A stretch of DNA of 64,000 nt from Sarcocystis neurona (Eukaryota > Apicomplexa > Conoidasida > Eucoccidiorida > Sarcocystidae). The stretch spans positions 528,892 through 592,891 of the forward strand of contig KL647288.1 of the NCBI GenBank assembly GCA_000727475.1. Direction: 5' to 3'. Within the stretch, counting starts at the first letter, position 1; each line of letters begins with the position of its first letter. The position numbers and the translations under genes are program-made. The notes beneath the pieces are model-generated. The model saw only the letters and a list, made by a program, of their open reading frames with translations. It did not search any database and was not told where the DNA came from. Shown one piece after another: positions 11,372-22,142 of the stretch.

Positions 11372-13798
11372 TTAGACGTGAAGAAGGCACTTGTGCAGCA
11401 GGTGCTGCTGTTGCTGCGGGGGACTGCGACTGCTTGTGTGGACGGCCGCCGTCTTCCTCTTCCTTCGTCTTCTTCGGGCTCGAGGACACTGCATGTAGGA
11501 GAGGTATTTCTTGGCGAAGACGCTGCTCAGCACGGCGACTTTCCGCAGTCTTCGCTTCCTCGAACCGCGCTTTCGCCGCTGCAGATGTTGCCTCCCCGAG
11601 TGTCTGTACAGCAGCTTTCCCGTCGCAGTAATTTTGAAGCGTTTCCGTATCGATTTATTTGTCTTCGGTTTCAGCCCTGGCACCGGCGCTTGAACTGCGT
11701 GCAGCAGCTGCGGCGGACGCGGCAGCAAACGAAGCACTGCCGTTCCTCCTCCTCCTGCTGTTGCTGCTGCTGTGGGGCTCCACAGCCCCGCTGCTGCGCC
11801 TCTTCGTGCGGCAGCTGCTGCTGTCGCAGAGGAGACGCAGAACGCACGCGGCTGAATTTGCGCGAAGCAAACCGTCCCCCATCCCCCTGGACCTGCAGAA
11901 GCCAAGTCGAAGTGCTGCTGCTTGCTGCTGCTCCACTTCTCCTGCTGCAGCTCGACCGCAGCGTCCTCTTCTGCCTGCGCCTGCTCCTGCTGGTGATGAA
12001 ACTGTTGACACTGCGCCTTCTGCTGCTGCTGCGAAAAATTGCCCTCTTCCCTCTCCTCCCACGTGTGCTGCTGCTGGGGCTGCTGTTGCTGCTGCCCTTG
12101 CGGTTGCTTCTTCCTGGTCCTTAGAGACGCGCTTTCCTCAGAAGACGAGGAGCTCCTCGAGGAACAGCAACACAAGAAGAGGGAAGCACGAGGACATAGA
12201 CTCGAGTCAGAAGGGGAAGTCAGCAGAAGAGAAAAAGGAGGGACAGACGAGGCTGACGCTTTGCGTCTGCGCATACTGAAGACTGGTGCAATGGGGATGT
12301 TGCTGCTCTTCTGACGCCGAAGACCCCCCAACCCCGCTGCTGCTGCTCCTGCCGCTCGAAGCAGCGTGCTGCTGTTCTTGCTGCTGCTGTTGCTGTTCTT
12401 TCTGCTGCTGCTGCTGCTTTCCTGCCGCAGCACGTCCGTCGCTGGCGACTGCAGCCGCAGCAGCAGAAAACAGGTCCTCCGCAGCGAAGGAGTCTTGTCC
12501 ACGAGAGCAGCAGTGTCCAGCAGCCTGCTGCGATTGCTGCTGCTGCCGCTCGTGCTGCTGCGCCCGTCGCTGCGGCTGCAGCTCCTGCTGTTGCTAGTAT
12601 TCCAGGTGCTGCTTCTGCATTTGAAGTGGGAGTCCTGCAGGGCACTTCTCAGTAGCAGCAGCTGCTGTTTTTGCGCCTGCTTGCAGCCGCGCGGCTGCGC
12701 TGAAGCAGCACGCATTTCTGTGCTGCTACCAAACGTGCAGCGCACAGCAGCAGAAGTCCCTGCTGCTGCTGCTCCCGGAGAAGAACTGCGCCAGGTACTA
12801 CACCTGCTGCCGGTGCTGTCCCTTGCCGCGCAACGTCGACCGCTTGGTCGCTGTTGCTGCTGAGTCCAACACAGCCGTTGCTGCAGCTCGCGCTGCTGCC
12901 GTTCTGCTGTCAACACTGCCAGTTGCCTGTGCAGCTGCTGTCGCCGGGCTGCGGCTCCTGCTGCTGCTGTCGGCTGGTGTTCCTGTCTTGCAAAGGCTGG
13001 TGTGTGCTCCTGGAGCTGCCAGCCGCGACGCTGCGGCTGTCTCTGCTGCAGCAGCAGCAGTGTCTTTCCCAGCAGCGACGCTGCGATGCGTGGATGCCAC
13101 TGCTGCCTCTTGCATGCCGCCGCTGCTACGGCAGCGGCAGCGCAAGCAGCAGCCGCATCCGCTGACGCAGCGGGAGCCTCCGGGCACCCAGGAGGGTCAA
13201 CAGCAACTGCAGGATGAGAAGAACCAGCAGGAGCAGGAGAGGAGGCAACCGCAGCAGAAGAGGCAGCAACAGCAGCAGCAGAGGGGCAGGAGGAATAAGG
13301 TGCAGCAGCAGCAGTAGGAGAGAAATCAGCAGCAGCAGCGCAGGCAGCAGCAGCAGAAGACGCAGCACCACCAGCAGCAGCAGCGGAGGAGGAGGAGGAA
13401 GAGGCAGCAGCAGGAGAGGGAGCAGGTAGAAGAGCAGCACTACGAGCCGTGTCACGCGTAATAGCAGCAACAGCAGAAGGGAAGGGAAATAGAGCCCCAA
13501 CACCAGGACGCAGTGTTAGGTTAACGGGTGCGGAGCGTGACTCCCCTGCATGCGCCTGTGTCGTCGTAGAGGACGCAGCAGAGGGCGCCGGCGGGAGGGA
13601 GACGCAGACCGCAGCAGCAGGCAGAAACGCGTGCAGTGCTGCGTCCTGGGATATAGTGAAGAGAGGAAGGAATAGGAAGAAAAACAACGTATCGAGGAAG
13701 TAGAAGTGGGCGTGAGGGGGCCCCCTGCTGCTCTGCATGCGGCCATTTCGAAAGATGACGCTGCAATGCCCGTTGCCGGGAACACGAAGTTGTCGCAT
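11372..13798 (-). CDS. Organellar ribosomal protein bL35 with long repeat-rich N-terminus
   Basis: bL35 is a small basic protein of the bacterial-type large ribosomal subunit; a nuclear copy implies import into the apicoplast or mitochondrion. Residues about 710-769 of this 808-codon frame match it: KPKTNKSIRKRFKITATGK, then YRHSGRQH and RKRGSRKRRLRK. bL35 is normally about 65 residues, so over 90% of the frame is extension, mostly Ala, Gln and Ser runs. A further 39 residues follow the domain, beginning with a basic run. Near residues 31-50 a Phe/Leu-rich segment could be the signal part of an apicoplast leader, but its DNA is also a classic polypyrimidine tract ending in CAG (near 13650), so the first part may be intron. 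The ATG at 13798 follows an in-frame TGA. The domain call is firm; the exon structure is not. Confidence 0.8.
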   Translation of the reverse strand: MRQLRVPGNGHCSVIFRNGRMQSSRGPPHAHFYFLDTLFFFLFLPLFTISQDAALHAFLPAAAVCVSLPPAPSAASSTTTQAHAGESRSAPVNLTLRPGVGALFPFPSAVAAITRDTARSAALLPAPSPAAASSSSSSAAAAGGAASSAAAACAAAADFSPTAAAAPYSSCPSAAAVAASSAAVASSPAPAGSSHPAVAVDPPGCPEAPAASADAAAACAAAAVAAAACKRQQWHPRIAASLLGKTLLLLQQRQPQRRGWQLQEHTPAFARQEHQPTAAAGAAARRQQLHRQLAVLTAERQQRELQQRLCWTQQQQRPSGRRCAARDSTGSRCSTWRSSSPGAAAAGTSAAVRCTFGSSTEMRAASAQPRGCKQAQKQQLLLLRSALQDSHFKCRSSTWNTSNSRSCSRSDGRSSTSGSSSNRSRLLDTAALVDKTPSLRRTCFLLLRLQSPATDVLRQESSSSSRKNSNSSSKNSSTLLRAAGAAAAGLGGLRRQKSSNIPIAPVFSMRRRKASASSVPPFSLLLTSPSDSSLCPRASLFLCCCSSRSSSSSEESASLRTRKKQPQGQQQQQPQQQHTWEEREEGNFSQQQQKAQCQQFHHQQEQAQAEEDAAVELQQEKWSSSKQQHFDLASAGPGGWGTVCFAQIQPRAFCVSSATAAAAARRGAAAGLWSPTAAATAGGGGTAVLRLLPRPPQLLHAVQAPVPGLKPKTNKSIRKRFKITATGKLLYRHSGRQHLQRRKRGSRKRRLRKVAVLSSVFAKKYLSYMQCPRARRRRRKRKTAAVHTSSRSPPQQQQHLLHKCLLHV

Positions 13799-13859
13799 GC
13801 TTCAAGTGCTGCTACGGTAGCAGCTTCCCCGTCGCTGCCTCATATCTGCAGGACGGGTC

Positions 13860-14515
13860 CTCTGCTGCTGCTGCAGCACCGCAGGCGGTGTCGCAGTGCT
13901 GCAAGACCCTGCGGCCCTTCCGCTGCTCCTCGTTCATCACCTCATCAGCTGCTGCTGCTGCTGGTCTGCTGCTACTGGTGTTAGTTCGAGGGGTCCCCCT
14001 GTTGCTGGTCTCGCGGCTGCTGCTGCTTGCCCTGTGGCTGCAGCCGCTCTAGCCGCTGCTGCTGTTCTTGCTGCTTTTGTTGCTGTCGCTGCTGCTGCTT
14101 CTGCTGCTGCCGCTGCTTCTGCTGCTGCTGCAAGACACCTCTCCTGCTGCTGTCGCTCTGTATGCGGAACGACGCTGCTGTTACTAGTCGACTATGCTGC
14201 TGACGCGACTGCGACGCCTTCTTCCTGCGTCGCTGTTACATGAAGAACCCCACACTCCATTGCCGTCCCCGTATTTATCTCTGTGTGTGCTGCTGGTCGT
14301 AGATCTCCTGCTGTTGCTGCTGTTCTCCTGCAACAGCAGCCTGCCGCGGCTGCCTCAGCAGCACCCACTTTTTCGTCTTCTTCCGCGGGACGCTGCTGCG
14401 TTTTTGATGCTGCTGCTCTGCTGCAGATGCTTGAACTGCTGCTGCTACTGCTGATGCTTGGCACTGATGTTGCCGTTGCTACTTGAGGTTGTTGCTGGCT
14501 GTGCGGCATGTCAGC
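13860..14515 (-). repeat. CTG-rich (CAG in minus sense) block upstream of bL35
   Basis: Interrupted CTG/GCTGCT triplets. The minus frame 14509-14192 reads Ser/Ala/Gln-rich (SQQQPQVATATSVPSISSS at its start). This may be an upstream exon or leader of the bL35 gene, or the end of a separate gene. Confidence 0.6.
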
Positions 14516-14604
14516 AGTGGCGCACGCTGCTGGTTGCTAAGAAAACATACATTTATCTGTAAGAGTAAATTTCATACGCGGTAAGCAGCAGGCGAGTTAC
14601 ATAC

Positions 14605-15318
14605 ATGTATAGCTTTTGTGGACAATACTACTACTTGCTCAGAACAGCGAATAGGAAGAAAAGCAGACGGAAAATAGAACTAATCATACACGTACAGACA
14701 CACACACGTATACAGAAATTGCTCGACTCACCCAAGCTTTCTACTATACCTTACGCCTACTTCATATATATATGTGGTGATTGCTGGGCGCTGGTATTTG
14801 TAGACGTGGGTGTAGAGACAGAGAGGGAACGAAGAAAAAATCGATTAGAACGGTCTACTGGCAAGAAGCCAGCCTTTGCGCCGATAGCGCGGTGGCGAGC
14901 CGTGAGACAGAAAGGGGAAAAGAGAGGACCGCCATGCCACGTCGTTGCAGTGGCAGCGGTGTTAGACCTCAGGACAGCAGCAGCAGGCGAAAAGGACTGC
15001 AGCGCCAGATCTTCTCCTGCGCTGGCTTCTGAATTTTGTGTTTGTCTCGGTTTTTCTACACAAAAAAGAGTAGTGGCATACGCACACGGCGGAAAAAACT
15101 GTGAGCGCCGCGCATCCGTAGACGTACCAATCCGTACAGACAGATGGCACAAATATTCACACACAGACAGGTACACGGGAATAGGACGGATTCACAGGAG
15201 CGCAGTTTCTCTTCTACTACTACTACTGCTACTACTGCTCCCAAGGGTCGACAAAATCTCCGTGCGAATATGGCAAGGCGCAGACAGACAGGTGTCGCGG
15301 GCAACAAAAAAGCAATAA
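14605..15318 (+). CDS. Weak open frame, unidentified
   Basis: A 237-codon + frame whose middle has mixed composition and an in-sense CAG tract (14980-15000), but whose start is microsatellite-like. The minus strand (15176-14757) is also open for 139 codons. Neither strand has splice or homology support. Confidence 0.2.
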   Translation: MYSFCGQYYYLLRTANRKKSRRKIELIIHVQTHTRIQKLLDSPKLSTIPYAYFIYICGDCWALVFVDVGVETERERRKNRLERSTGKKPAFAPIARWRAVRQKGEKRGPPCHVVAVAAVLDLRTAAAGEKDCSARSSPALASEFCVCLGFSTQKRVVAYAHGGKNCERRASVDVPIRTDRWHKYSHTDRYTGIGRIHRSAVSLLLLLLLLLLPRVDKISVRIWQGADRQVSRATKKQ

Positions 15319-15587
15319 TAAGTAACAATGCAGGCACAGGACGGAAAGTCGCCGTGCGGGGCAGAAGTCCACAGAAAACGGGAGAAAGAGAGAACGGGAG
15401 ACGAAAACCTGCGCGCGATGTCACTCGCACACGCGCACAGAGGGCGGAAAAAGTTGTGTTTTCTTTGTCAGGGGAGCAAAACAGATGTCCGTGCGGATTA
15501 ATACCGGAAGTGTTCACGTATATGTGCTCGCACACGGAGGGTTGATAGAAACGGAGAAAGCGGATCTGTGTAGGAAAGGGGCAGGCC

Positions 15588-16067
15588 GTGGAAATTGTCT
15601 GGTTGCTGGCATTCGCCTCCCCGAAATGCTCCCCCAGCAGCGGGAGGCAGGAAGTGCAGCATGGGCGACAGGAGAACAAAGAAGAACGGAAGACACGAGA
15701 GAAGAATCACTGCAGCATGGATAATTGTAGGGGAAAGTCGGAGCGAGTGCAGCTTTTTCGCAGCAGCAGCCACACACAGCAGAGATGTGGAGAAAAATAC
15801 GTGGTACAGGAGCTGCAAGAGGGGCACCAGCAGCTGGGAAAAAAGAACGCCGTTCTCCCGCACTTCACCGTGCGTCTGCGCATTTGCATGTGCGACAGAA
15901 AAACAGCGATTCTTTGTGGAATGTTGAAGAAAGAAGCGTGTGGCTGCATGTTCCGTAGCAGCACACCACACGTCCACACCTGCTGCTGCTCACGCAGAAA
16001 CGCTGCGCCGCTTGCTTCATCGAGCACAAGAAGACAATATAATGATATACACTTACTCCGACAATAA
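15588..16067 (+). CDS. Candidate coding exon, unidentified
   Basis: A 159-codon + frame whose central part (CGEKYVVQELQEGHQQLGKK, then PHFTVRLRICMCDRKTAIL) looks like folded protein rather than repeat. The minus strand is open too, with Leu-rich content. Family unknown. Confidence 0.3.
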   Translation: MEIVWLLAFASPKCSPSSGRQEVQHGRQENKEERKTREKNHCSMDNCRGKSERVQLFRSSSHTQQRCGEKYVVQELQEGHQQLGKKNAVLPHFTVRLRICMCDRKTAILCGMLKKEACGCMFRSSTPHVHTCCCSRRNAAPLASSSTRRQYNDIHLLRQ

Positions 16068-16092
16068 AGACACACCTACACGTGCATGTAAA

Positions 16093-16413
16093 TCACTCAC
16101 TACACCACACACGGGGCCGCTGGTATTGCAGGATGTGCGTCAACGGTGACTGACCAGGAGAAGACAACCCGACGACAGCAACAGGGCCGCCACAGCCTGT
16201 GCTACCTGCCGGCGCTGTTGCTGCTGCTTTCCTGAGCCAGCGTTCAGAAACTGCCGCTGCTTTCCGTAGGGCAGTTGCGGCGGCTGCCGTCGCTGTTACT
16301 CCTGTACTCCTGTATCTCTGTACTGCTATTGTCCTGCTGCTGCCGCTATTGCTGCAGCAGCAGCTGCTGTTGCCGCAGCTACTACCGCCGCGCAGCATTT
16401 GCTGTGCTGCCAT
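16093..16413 (-). CDS. Ala-rich open frame, unidentified
   Basis: A 106-codon frame with CAG/GCA in minus sense giving Ala runs (ATAAAATALRKAAAVSERWL). Probably part of an exon in a repeat-containing gene; the ends are not defined. From 16555 to 17270 I see only short TATA-influenced frames. Confidence 0.3.
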   Translation of the reverse strand: MAAQQMLRGGSSCGNSSCCCSNSGSSRTIAVQRYRSTGVTATAAAATALRKAAAVSERWLRKAAATAPAGSTGCGGPVAVVGLSSPGQSPLTHILQYQRPRVWCSE

Positions 16414-17277
16414 TGCTGCTGGGACTGGCGCGTACCTTCTGTGGACGGTTTTTCACGCAGGAGCTCGCAGTGAAGCAGTTTCTTCTTGTGCTGCCGTTGC
16501 GATAAGCTTCTCATGCGTGCGTCCTACGATGTCGTTGCTGCTTCTCTGTTCTTTTGTTGCAGACCAGGCGTAACAAACAGTCCTCCTGTTACGTCAACAC
16601 AACGTTTCGTCATTCTATCTTTATATATGCTTACCTACATAACCATTCTATAGATATCTACGTTTCACGTGTACGTCTGTACAGGTCTCTGCACGCCGAC
16701 ATGTGTACTTCTACGACCATAAAGTATGCACTTTCTTCGAACGTGTACACCACACCCACGCGTATGCCAAGAAGCGTATACATCTGTATGTGCACAATAT
16801 ATATACAGGCGCTCTGTCACTCCTTACACGCCGTCATAGGATGTGTCTGTACATACCAACTTATGTGTATGTTGTCTTCATTCGAATACACGCACGACCT
16901 GAAGACAATAGACAGCTGCCCACACATCTGTCTGCACGTCGCCGGACTAACACTCTTGCAAGTCGTCAATACTCAGGTGTCTTTTGTTTTGTCTCGCTCC
17001 CTCTTTCCCTTTATAGTTACGGTACGCGTGCGCATTAAATACAGTAGCAGTGGATCACAGTGTGTGTATAAGGTGCCTGCACATACACATATATATCTAC
17101 ATGGAAAAAATACATAAGGGCTCTCTCTACAAATCCACATTATACACACAGACGCAGGCGTAAATTTACATCAGATTTGCCGACAGCACCACAAAGCAAC
17201 CTTTTGCCGGGTGTCTTCCTGCTGTGGCGTATGTTGTTCTGGGTGCCACACAAAGTGTGTGCATACATCTTTTCACC

Positions 17278-18866
17278 TCACACGGTTTCGTATTTACGTA
17301 CAGAGGACGGCGCCTCCGAGTGCTGTACACATACGTATATATATGTATCTTTGAATGTAGTACGTGAATTGTATGCGAAAGAGAAGCTTTTAGGACTCTG
17401 GGAGGTTAGCGTATATATGTGATGTTGCTCGGGAATATGTAAAGGGAAATCCCTATTAATATCCACCTGTATGCGGTTTTCATGTGATTTCATCTCATTC
17501 AAATCAAAAACTACTGAGGGGATTTCTGTACACACTGGCCTAGTGTTGTCAGAAATGAAAAAAGATGTGAAGTTGACAAGTCCTGCAATGTAGTAGGTGT
17601 ATGTAGCGTAGAGTGTCCTTGGCTCTTTGTCGACTTCTCTTACGTGGGGAGTCTACCTCCGACTCTTGGTATTTGCTCTCTCGGTACTTATCAAATTACA
17701 GAGGTATATCGAAAGCGCAGCACGAATTCCTGACATCAGCTATACACGTACCGGTCTAGGATCACGCATACTTACCCAAATGCTTCGCGTTAGAGGTGAA
17801 GCCCAGGAGCCCAAGCACACTTGCACGCACATACACATATATAGAAAGAAACACATTCTTGTATGACACTAATTGACGAGAGGCACGTAAACACATGACG
17901 CGCTACAACGTTTCCCCCATTTTTGTTTTAAAGAAGTGATTCTTTGTACAGATGAATGAGGAAGTCGTGGCGGAGAGGCAGGCAGGCTGGTAGGTGTCAC
18001 AGCTGTTCGGAACTGGCTCGCGGCAACTGAGAGAGCGCTACACTCACGGGCGGAAAGGTAGCGTTCTGGAATTTCGCTACTGAAGAGAATACATAAACAT
18101 GTTCGCTGACTGGAAAACTGTGACAAAAGGACAGACATGCCACAATTATTGTGGAATGAAGGAATTCGTGACACACACATAGAAATGACGATCAATTTGC
18201 TGAGTAGCGGTTTCAGTATTGAGGAAACATTAATTTGTCATGTACCCGTGAAATCAGCAGCCGTTCTGCTTCTCAGGACGGGCTTGTAGTTGACGTCATC
18301 TCAAAAGAAAAGGTACTTTTTTGACTGCCCTGTCACACGTTTTTTTACCTGAAGTGTATGTATGTATATATATATATATATATACTTCTTGTAGTTGCCG
18401 GCACGCTGTCCCACGTTCCACCCGCGGCTAAGGATACTATAGCGTCCCTCTCTCTCTCTCTATCTATCTACCTATTTATATATATATATATATGTTAGCC
18501 TGCGCGCCGTCCTACGTACCACCGGCGGCTAAGGTTACTATACTGCTTGTCATGCGATCCAGCCGAAAGACAGTAGCCTTGCCTCACTACAAAGTGATAC
18601 CTTCATTTTCTGTTCTCCTTCGACGAAACTTACGTGTGTCCATCGGGCGTGCCGAAATGTACAGACACAACTGTAGACACTGGTGTCGCTCTCTTCCGAA
18701 CAAGTTTAAACGTTTGTGTCGAGCAAATTTCACAACTCCCAATTGAACGTACTTGGACAACATTTTTCGGAGTCAAGTACTCCTTTTCTTCTGTGACGCA
18801 CGTGTTCTCAAGCGTCCCGGGAGCATAAGGCGCCAAGAACAGAAGTGAGCGCCACAAGTTTGCCAT
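17278..18866 (-). CDS. Three-exon gene, about 193-residue protein, unidentified
   Basis: Model by splice phase. Exon 1 runs 18866-18634 from ATG in an AAAATGGC context to GTAAGT; exon 2 17819-17776 to GTAAGT; exon 3 17582-17278 to TGA. Phases agree at both junctions (AC|T and G|GA). The N-terminus (MANLWRSLLFLAPYAPG) could be a weak signal or anchor. Four Cys follow, two close together (SCEIC), then a mixed, repeat-free body (PSVVFDLNEMKSHENRIQVD). No poly-Ala or poly-Gln, unlike most genes in this window. The 814-bp first intron holds the TATA run and duplication at 18360-18541. An exon in 18195-17869 on the same strand cannot be excluded. I do not recognise the family. Confidence 0.5.
18394..18541. 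repeat. Duplicated segment of about 48 bp, about 100 bp apart
   Basis: A block ending CGCGGCTAAGGATACTATA (first copy) recurs as CGGCGGCTAAGGTTACTATA, with matching GCACGCTGTCCCACG and GCGCGCCGTCCTACG starts. TATA and CT runs separate them. It lies in the first intron of the gene model above. Confidence 0.7.
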
Positions 18867-18907
18867 TTTAAACCATTCCAAACTTAACCACCACACCGTC
18901 CAAATAG

Positions 18908-19365
18908 CTAATCGGATGGCGTATATTTGTCTTTAAACAGAAACCGTTCAACACTATCACGACGAATTTCCTCTTTAATTCGAGGTGATCCGTCGTGTTT
19001 GATGCACTTTCAGGTAAAACAGAGATTTTATGTAACAAAAGATTCAGATGCTCTCCGCCGTAGTTCAAGCAAGAACACTTGCTGAACAACGTGGTCGTCC
19101 TTATGATCCTATTTCACTGCCAAACGGCCCTCCTACTATCTCCCCTGGTTTGCTCCTCCTCTATACTAGACATGCAGGCTACAAACCAACCTGCACGAGT
19201 CTGCAACGAAATAATTGAGACTACCTCTTTCGTTGTACAGTGAGAAACCTGGTACAGCACTACAGCATGGATGTTCCGTTTTGGAATTCCGGTCGCACAC
19301 GCCATTTGCGGTACTGCAGACATTTTCACGGCAAGCAAATCTAGAATGCGAACACGTCGGTTCCG
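18908..19365 (-). CDS. Cys-rich protein, last two exons
   Basis: Exon 19365-19187 reads in phase from an AG acceptor: EPTCSHSRFACRENVCSTAN and on through a CC pair to a GTTTGT donor after LNYFVADSCRL. Exon 19006-18908 (CIKHDGSPRIKEEIRRDSVE at its start) ends in TAG. Eight Cys fall within about 60 residues, spaced like a small disulfide-rich extracellular module, but the spacing does not fit a family I can name. The 5' part is unresolved; a tiny exon at 19432-19414 would keep the phase. Confidence 0.4.
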
Positions 19366-19560
19366 CTTTTTATGAAAAGGACACATTCGAGCAGGCTGGC
19401 GCGACAGCGTTACCTCGGACAACATGCCCGCACTGACATCAGATTTCAGTTACTTTTATGATGCTGTTGAACACATCTGAATAGTGATCATCTACAATGT
19501 AGAGCCACAGTGAATTCCGGGAATTTGCTGCGCAGTACTGATGAAAACAAATGCAGTTCG

Positions 19561-20220
19561 TTAATGAGAGTAAGGAGGTTTCTCCCCGTCTGGATCTTTT
19601 CCACAATATTGGTAGGCCTGTGCTTCCTGCAGAAGTTCTTTCTGAAGAGGACCTAAAAATAAACATCTCCACGATGAAGTATACGCAAGTGCAAGAAATG
19701 TAGAAGAGAGACCCTCTTAAGCAAAGAGGAAAAGCGAGGAGTTCTTCCGTTAACGGACAGATTAGAGTAGCACCAAAACAATTAAGATATAAAGACGCGA
19801 TAAGTAAAAGTGTTTTTTTGTCAGAAACGAAGGGTGGCAAATAAACGAGGAACTCCCACGTCTCAGCGAACACTTCTTCACCGCTGTCTGCTCCGCGAAA
19901 AACGATGAATAACATTGCAGTTCGGTGTTCCTTCGACACAGGATAACGTCTCTCTCTGGTAAAGTCACTTACCCACGAGGAATGCCTTCTTGAAGCTTCT
20001 GAAAAGTTGACGCCTGGATAGACGAACACGTCGACAATATGGTAGAGCGGAGAAGCGGTTTGTAGCTCCTGCGACAAAGAGCTTGCTTTCACGTGGAAGT
20101 TTCTCCCTCCTCCGACCAGAAAGAGTATTCAGACGAGCTACAGCAATAGGGCACGTCGAGAACAAGGACTTTAACGTTGTGATGCGAAAGTGTCTTCATT
20201 CTGTGGCGTCCAGTCGACAT
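19561..20220 (-). CDS. Four-exon gene, about 119-residue protein, unidentified
   Basis: Exons 20220-20093, 20068-19973, 19883-19829 and 19641-19561 join with consistent phases (2, 2, 0) at canonical GT-AG sites (GTGAAA, GTAAGT, GTTTCT donors). An in-frame TGA precedes the ATG; the model ends with TAA. The protein has a central Ser/Thr-rich part and a helical C-terminus (KELLQEAQAYQYCGKDPDGE). A shorter third exon ending at 19847 also fits. The 217-codon open frame across this region is then only partly coding. Family unknown. Confidence 0.4.
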
Positions 20221-20969
20221 AGCGCGTCGCTGTGCCGTGTAAAACCGTCAATTCTCTCGGGAGTGTCTCGCAACTTTGTGGGCGCCGAGAAACCTCTGTC
20301 ATAGGGCATCTCCGGCGTAACCAGCAGACTTAAACGTACGAAACACATGCTCCTGCACGGACGGATGCTATATATATATATGTATACACTTAAGTCGGTT
20401 AAAAACATTTTAGCCGTGTCTATCCGTATGCCTATATAACTGCATCTATATCTCCACCAATCTATCCGAATGCGTGTACGTGTGTGTACAATCGCCAGCG
20501 GGGGTGTATATCCTCATATGTATTTGCCCGCGCAGGTATGCACACTAACACATAAAGAAATCAGTCACACGGTTGCAGCAAGTCTACGACGCCGGTTGAA
20601 GAATCAGCGCAGTTTATGACCCCGTGGCCGCCCGCCCACGCTCCCTCACGAAGCTTCCTTTCAGTTTCATTGTGCGGCTCTCCCCGAGGACAGAGGCACT
20701 CCTGCGTGTGTGGCTGCTGCGATTTGTCCTCCACCCTCCCTCATTGAAACTTTACTCCGTGTGCGCATATTTCATACTTTGCCACGTTTTGCCTCTCTTT
20801 GGGTTTCTTCCTTTTCCGTAAAAAGACGTGGCACAAAGACGGAAGTGCCCTCGTGCCTTTGTATGTCAGTTGGCGGATGCAAGTGTTTTTTTTGCGATTC
20901 TAAACGGGAACGACATCCTGCCTCCAGTAGTGACTCCGTCTTTTTATGCAAGAAAATGCATTTTTTTCT

Positions 20970-21130
20970 CACTCCGGCGGATGAGTTCGCCGGCTTCTCC
21001 AAGGTTGCTGGATAGTGGTTGTTCAAATTCGTGAAACTGCTGCAATGAACTTCTACCTGGCGTGGCGCTCGAACGCCGACAACAGAGCTTCTTTCTTTTC
21101 TCCAGTCGTTCACAGCAACATTCCAAAAGA
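20970..21130 (-). CDS. Candidate exon, unidentified
   Basis: The minus frame around SSLQQFHEFEQPLSSNLGEA has good composition and runs into a possible GTGAGA donor near 20978. The + strand gives a shorter alternative. 20230-20960 and 21240-22100 otherwise show only short frames and TATA runs (20370-20390, 21240-21285). Confidence 0.25.
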
Positions 21131-22142
21131 CGTTGGAATGTTGTACGTGTACCTTTCCATTCACATAGAACATCCGCTGCACACTACAGACACGCACGTC
21201 CATCCAGATCCACACTTACACGTACACGAACTCAACAAGTATATATATATATATGCATATATATATGCATATATATATATATGTATTATTTTCGATTGAT
21301 TGTGAAGAGAACTGCTACGTTATGGAAAGTCACTGCAGAGACTCAAAGCCAGTTGAATGAATGTCCGTCTTTCGCGCTTGAGACAGTATCCACGCACAAA
21401 CCGTTTTTGAAACGTTTCTCTTCCGTAACACCGATACCCCTAGACACGTGACGTGTTGAATGGGGTGTACGTACACTCGATCCAAACGAATCGACTAGAG
21501 AATAAATGTCCGTGGACAGCCACGCATGCTACAAGATACGTATACATCTGTAAATGTAGAATAGTACCGTAGTGGGCGCCGCAGATGTCGCAGACGCGAA
21601 AATGATACACGAAAATGTTTTTGAAAGTTCGAGGACAAATTTTCAGTCCCCCGTCCTGCAAACTGCACTGCGGAAGAAGAAATTATTGTTCGTAGAAACA
21701 AGCGGATGCCACTTGGCATTTTAGAAGGTGTGTCTCAGCCCGTCTTCTTTGACGTGCACGTATCTAGCGGGAATTATGTACACACTGCTACAAACATAGC
21801 TACACTCATACAGCCACTGCGTAATATATACATAGACAGAGAAACAAATCGACAAAAAGATTAGCAAATGTGAATTGCATGCTTGAACTTACCCAGGAAC
21901 GACATCCACACATACACGCACATATACACACGGTCAGGTTGACGTATACGTATGTGTATATACGCGCGCACGTAAGAGAAAGTTTATGAAACACCTTCAC
22001 ACCGACGTATTTATCTACAGGCCTCTGTCTCTCTCCTTGTCTCTCTCTGTCTTCTGGTGTCTCTCTTTGTGTCCGTCTTCGCCCGGTAGTTCTTCCGCAG
22101 GGCGGGGGGGGGTCGGCGTTGGGTGAGTCGTCAAAATTCCTC

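Noticed and set aside
17900..21200. Possible LTR retrotransposon or surface-antigen (SAG) gene array
   Set aside because: No reverse transcriptase, integrase or protease motif and no terminal repeats; the Cys pattern does not match a SAG domain I can verify.
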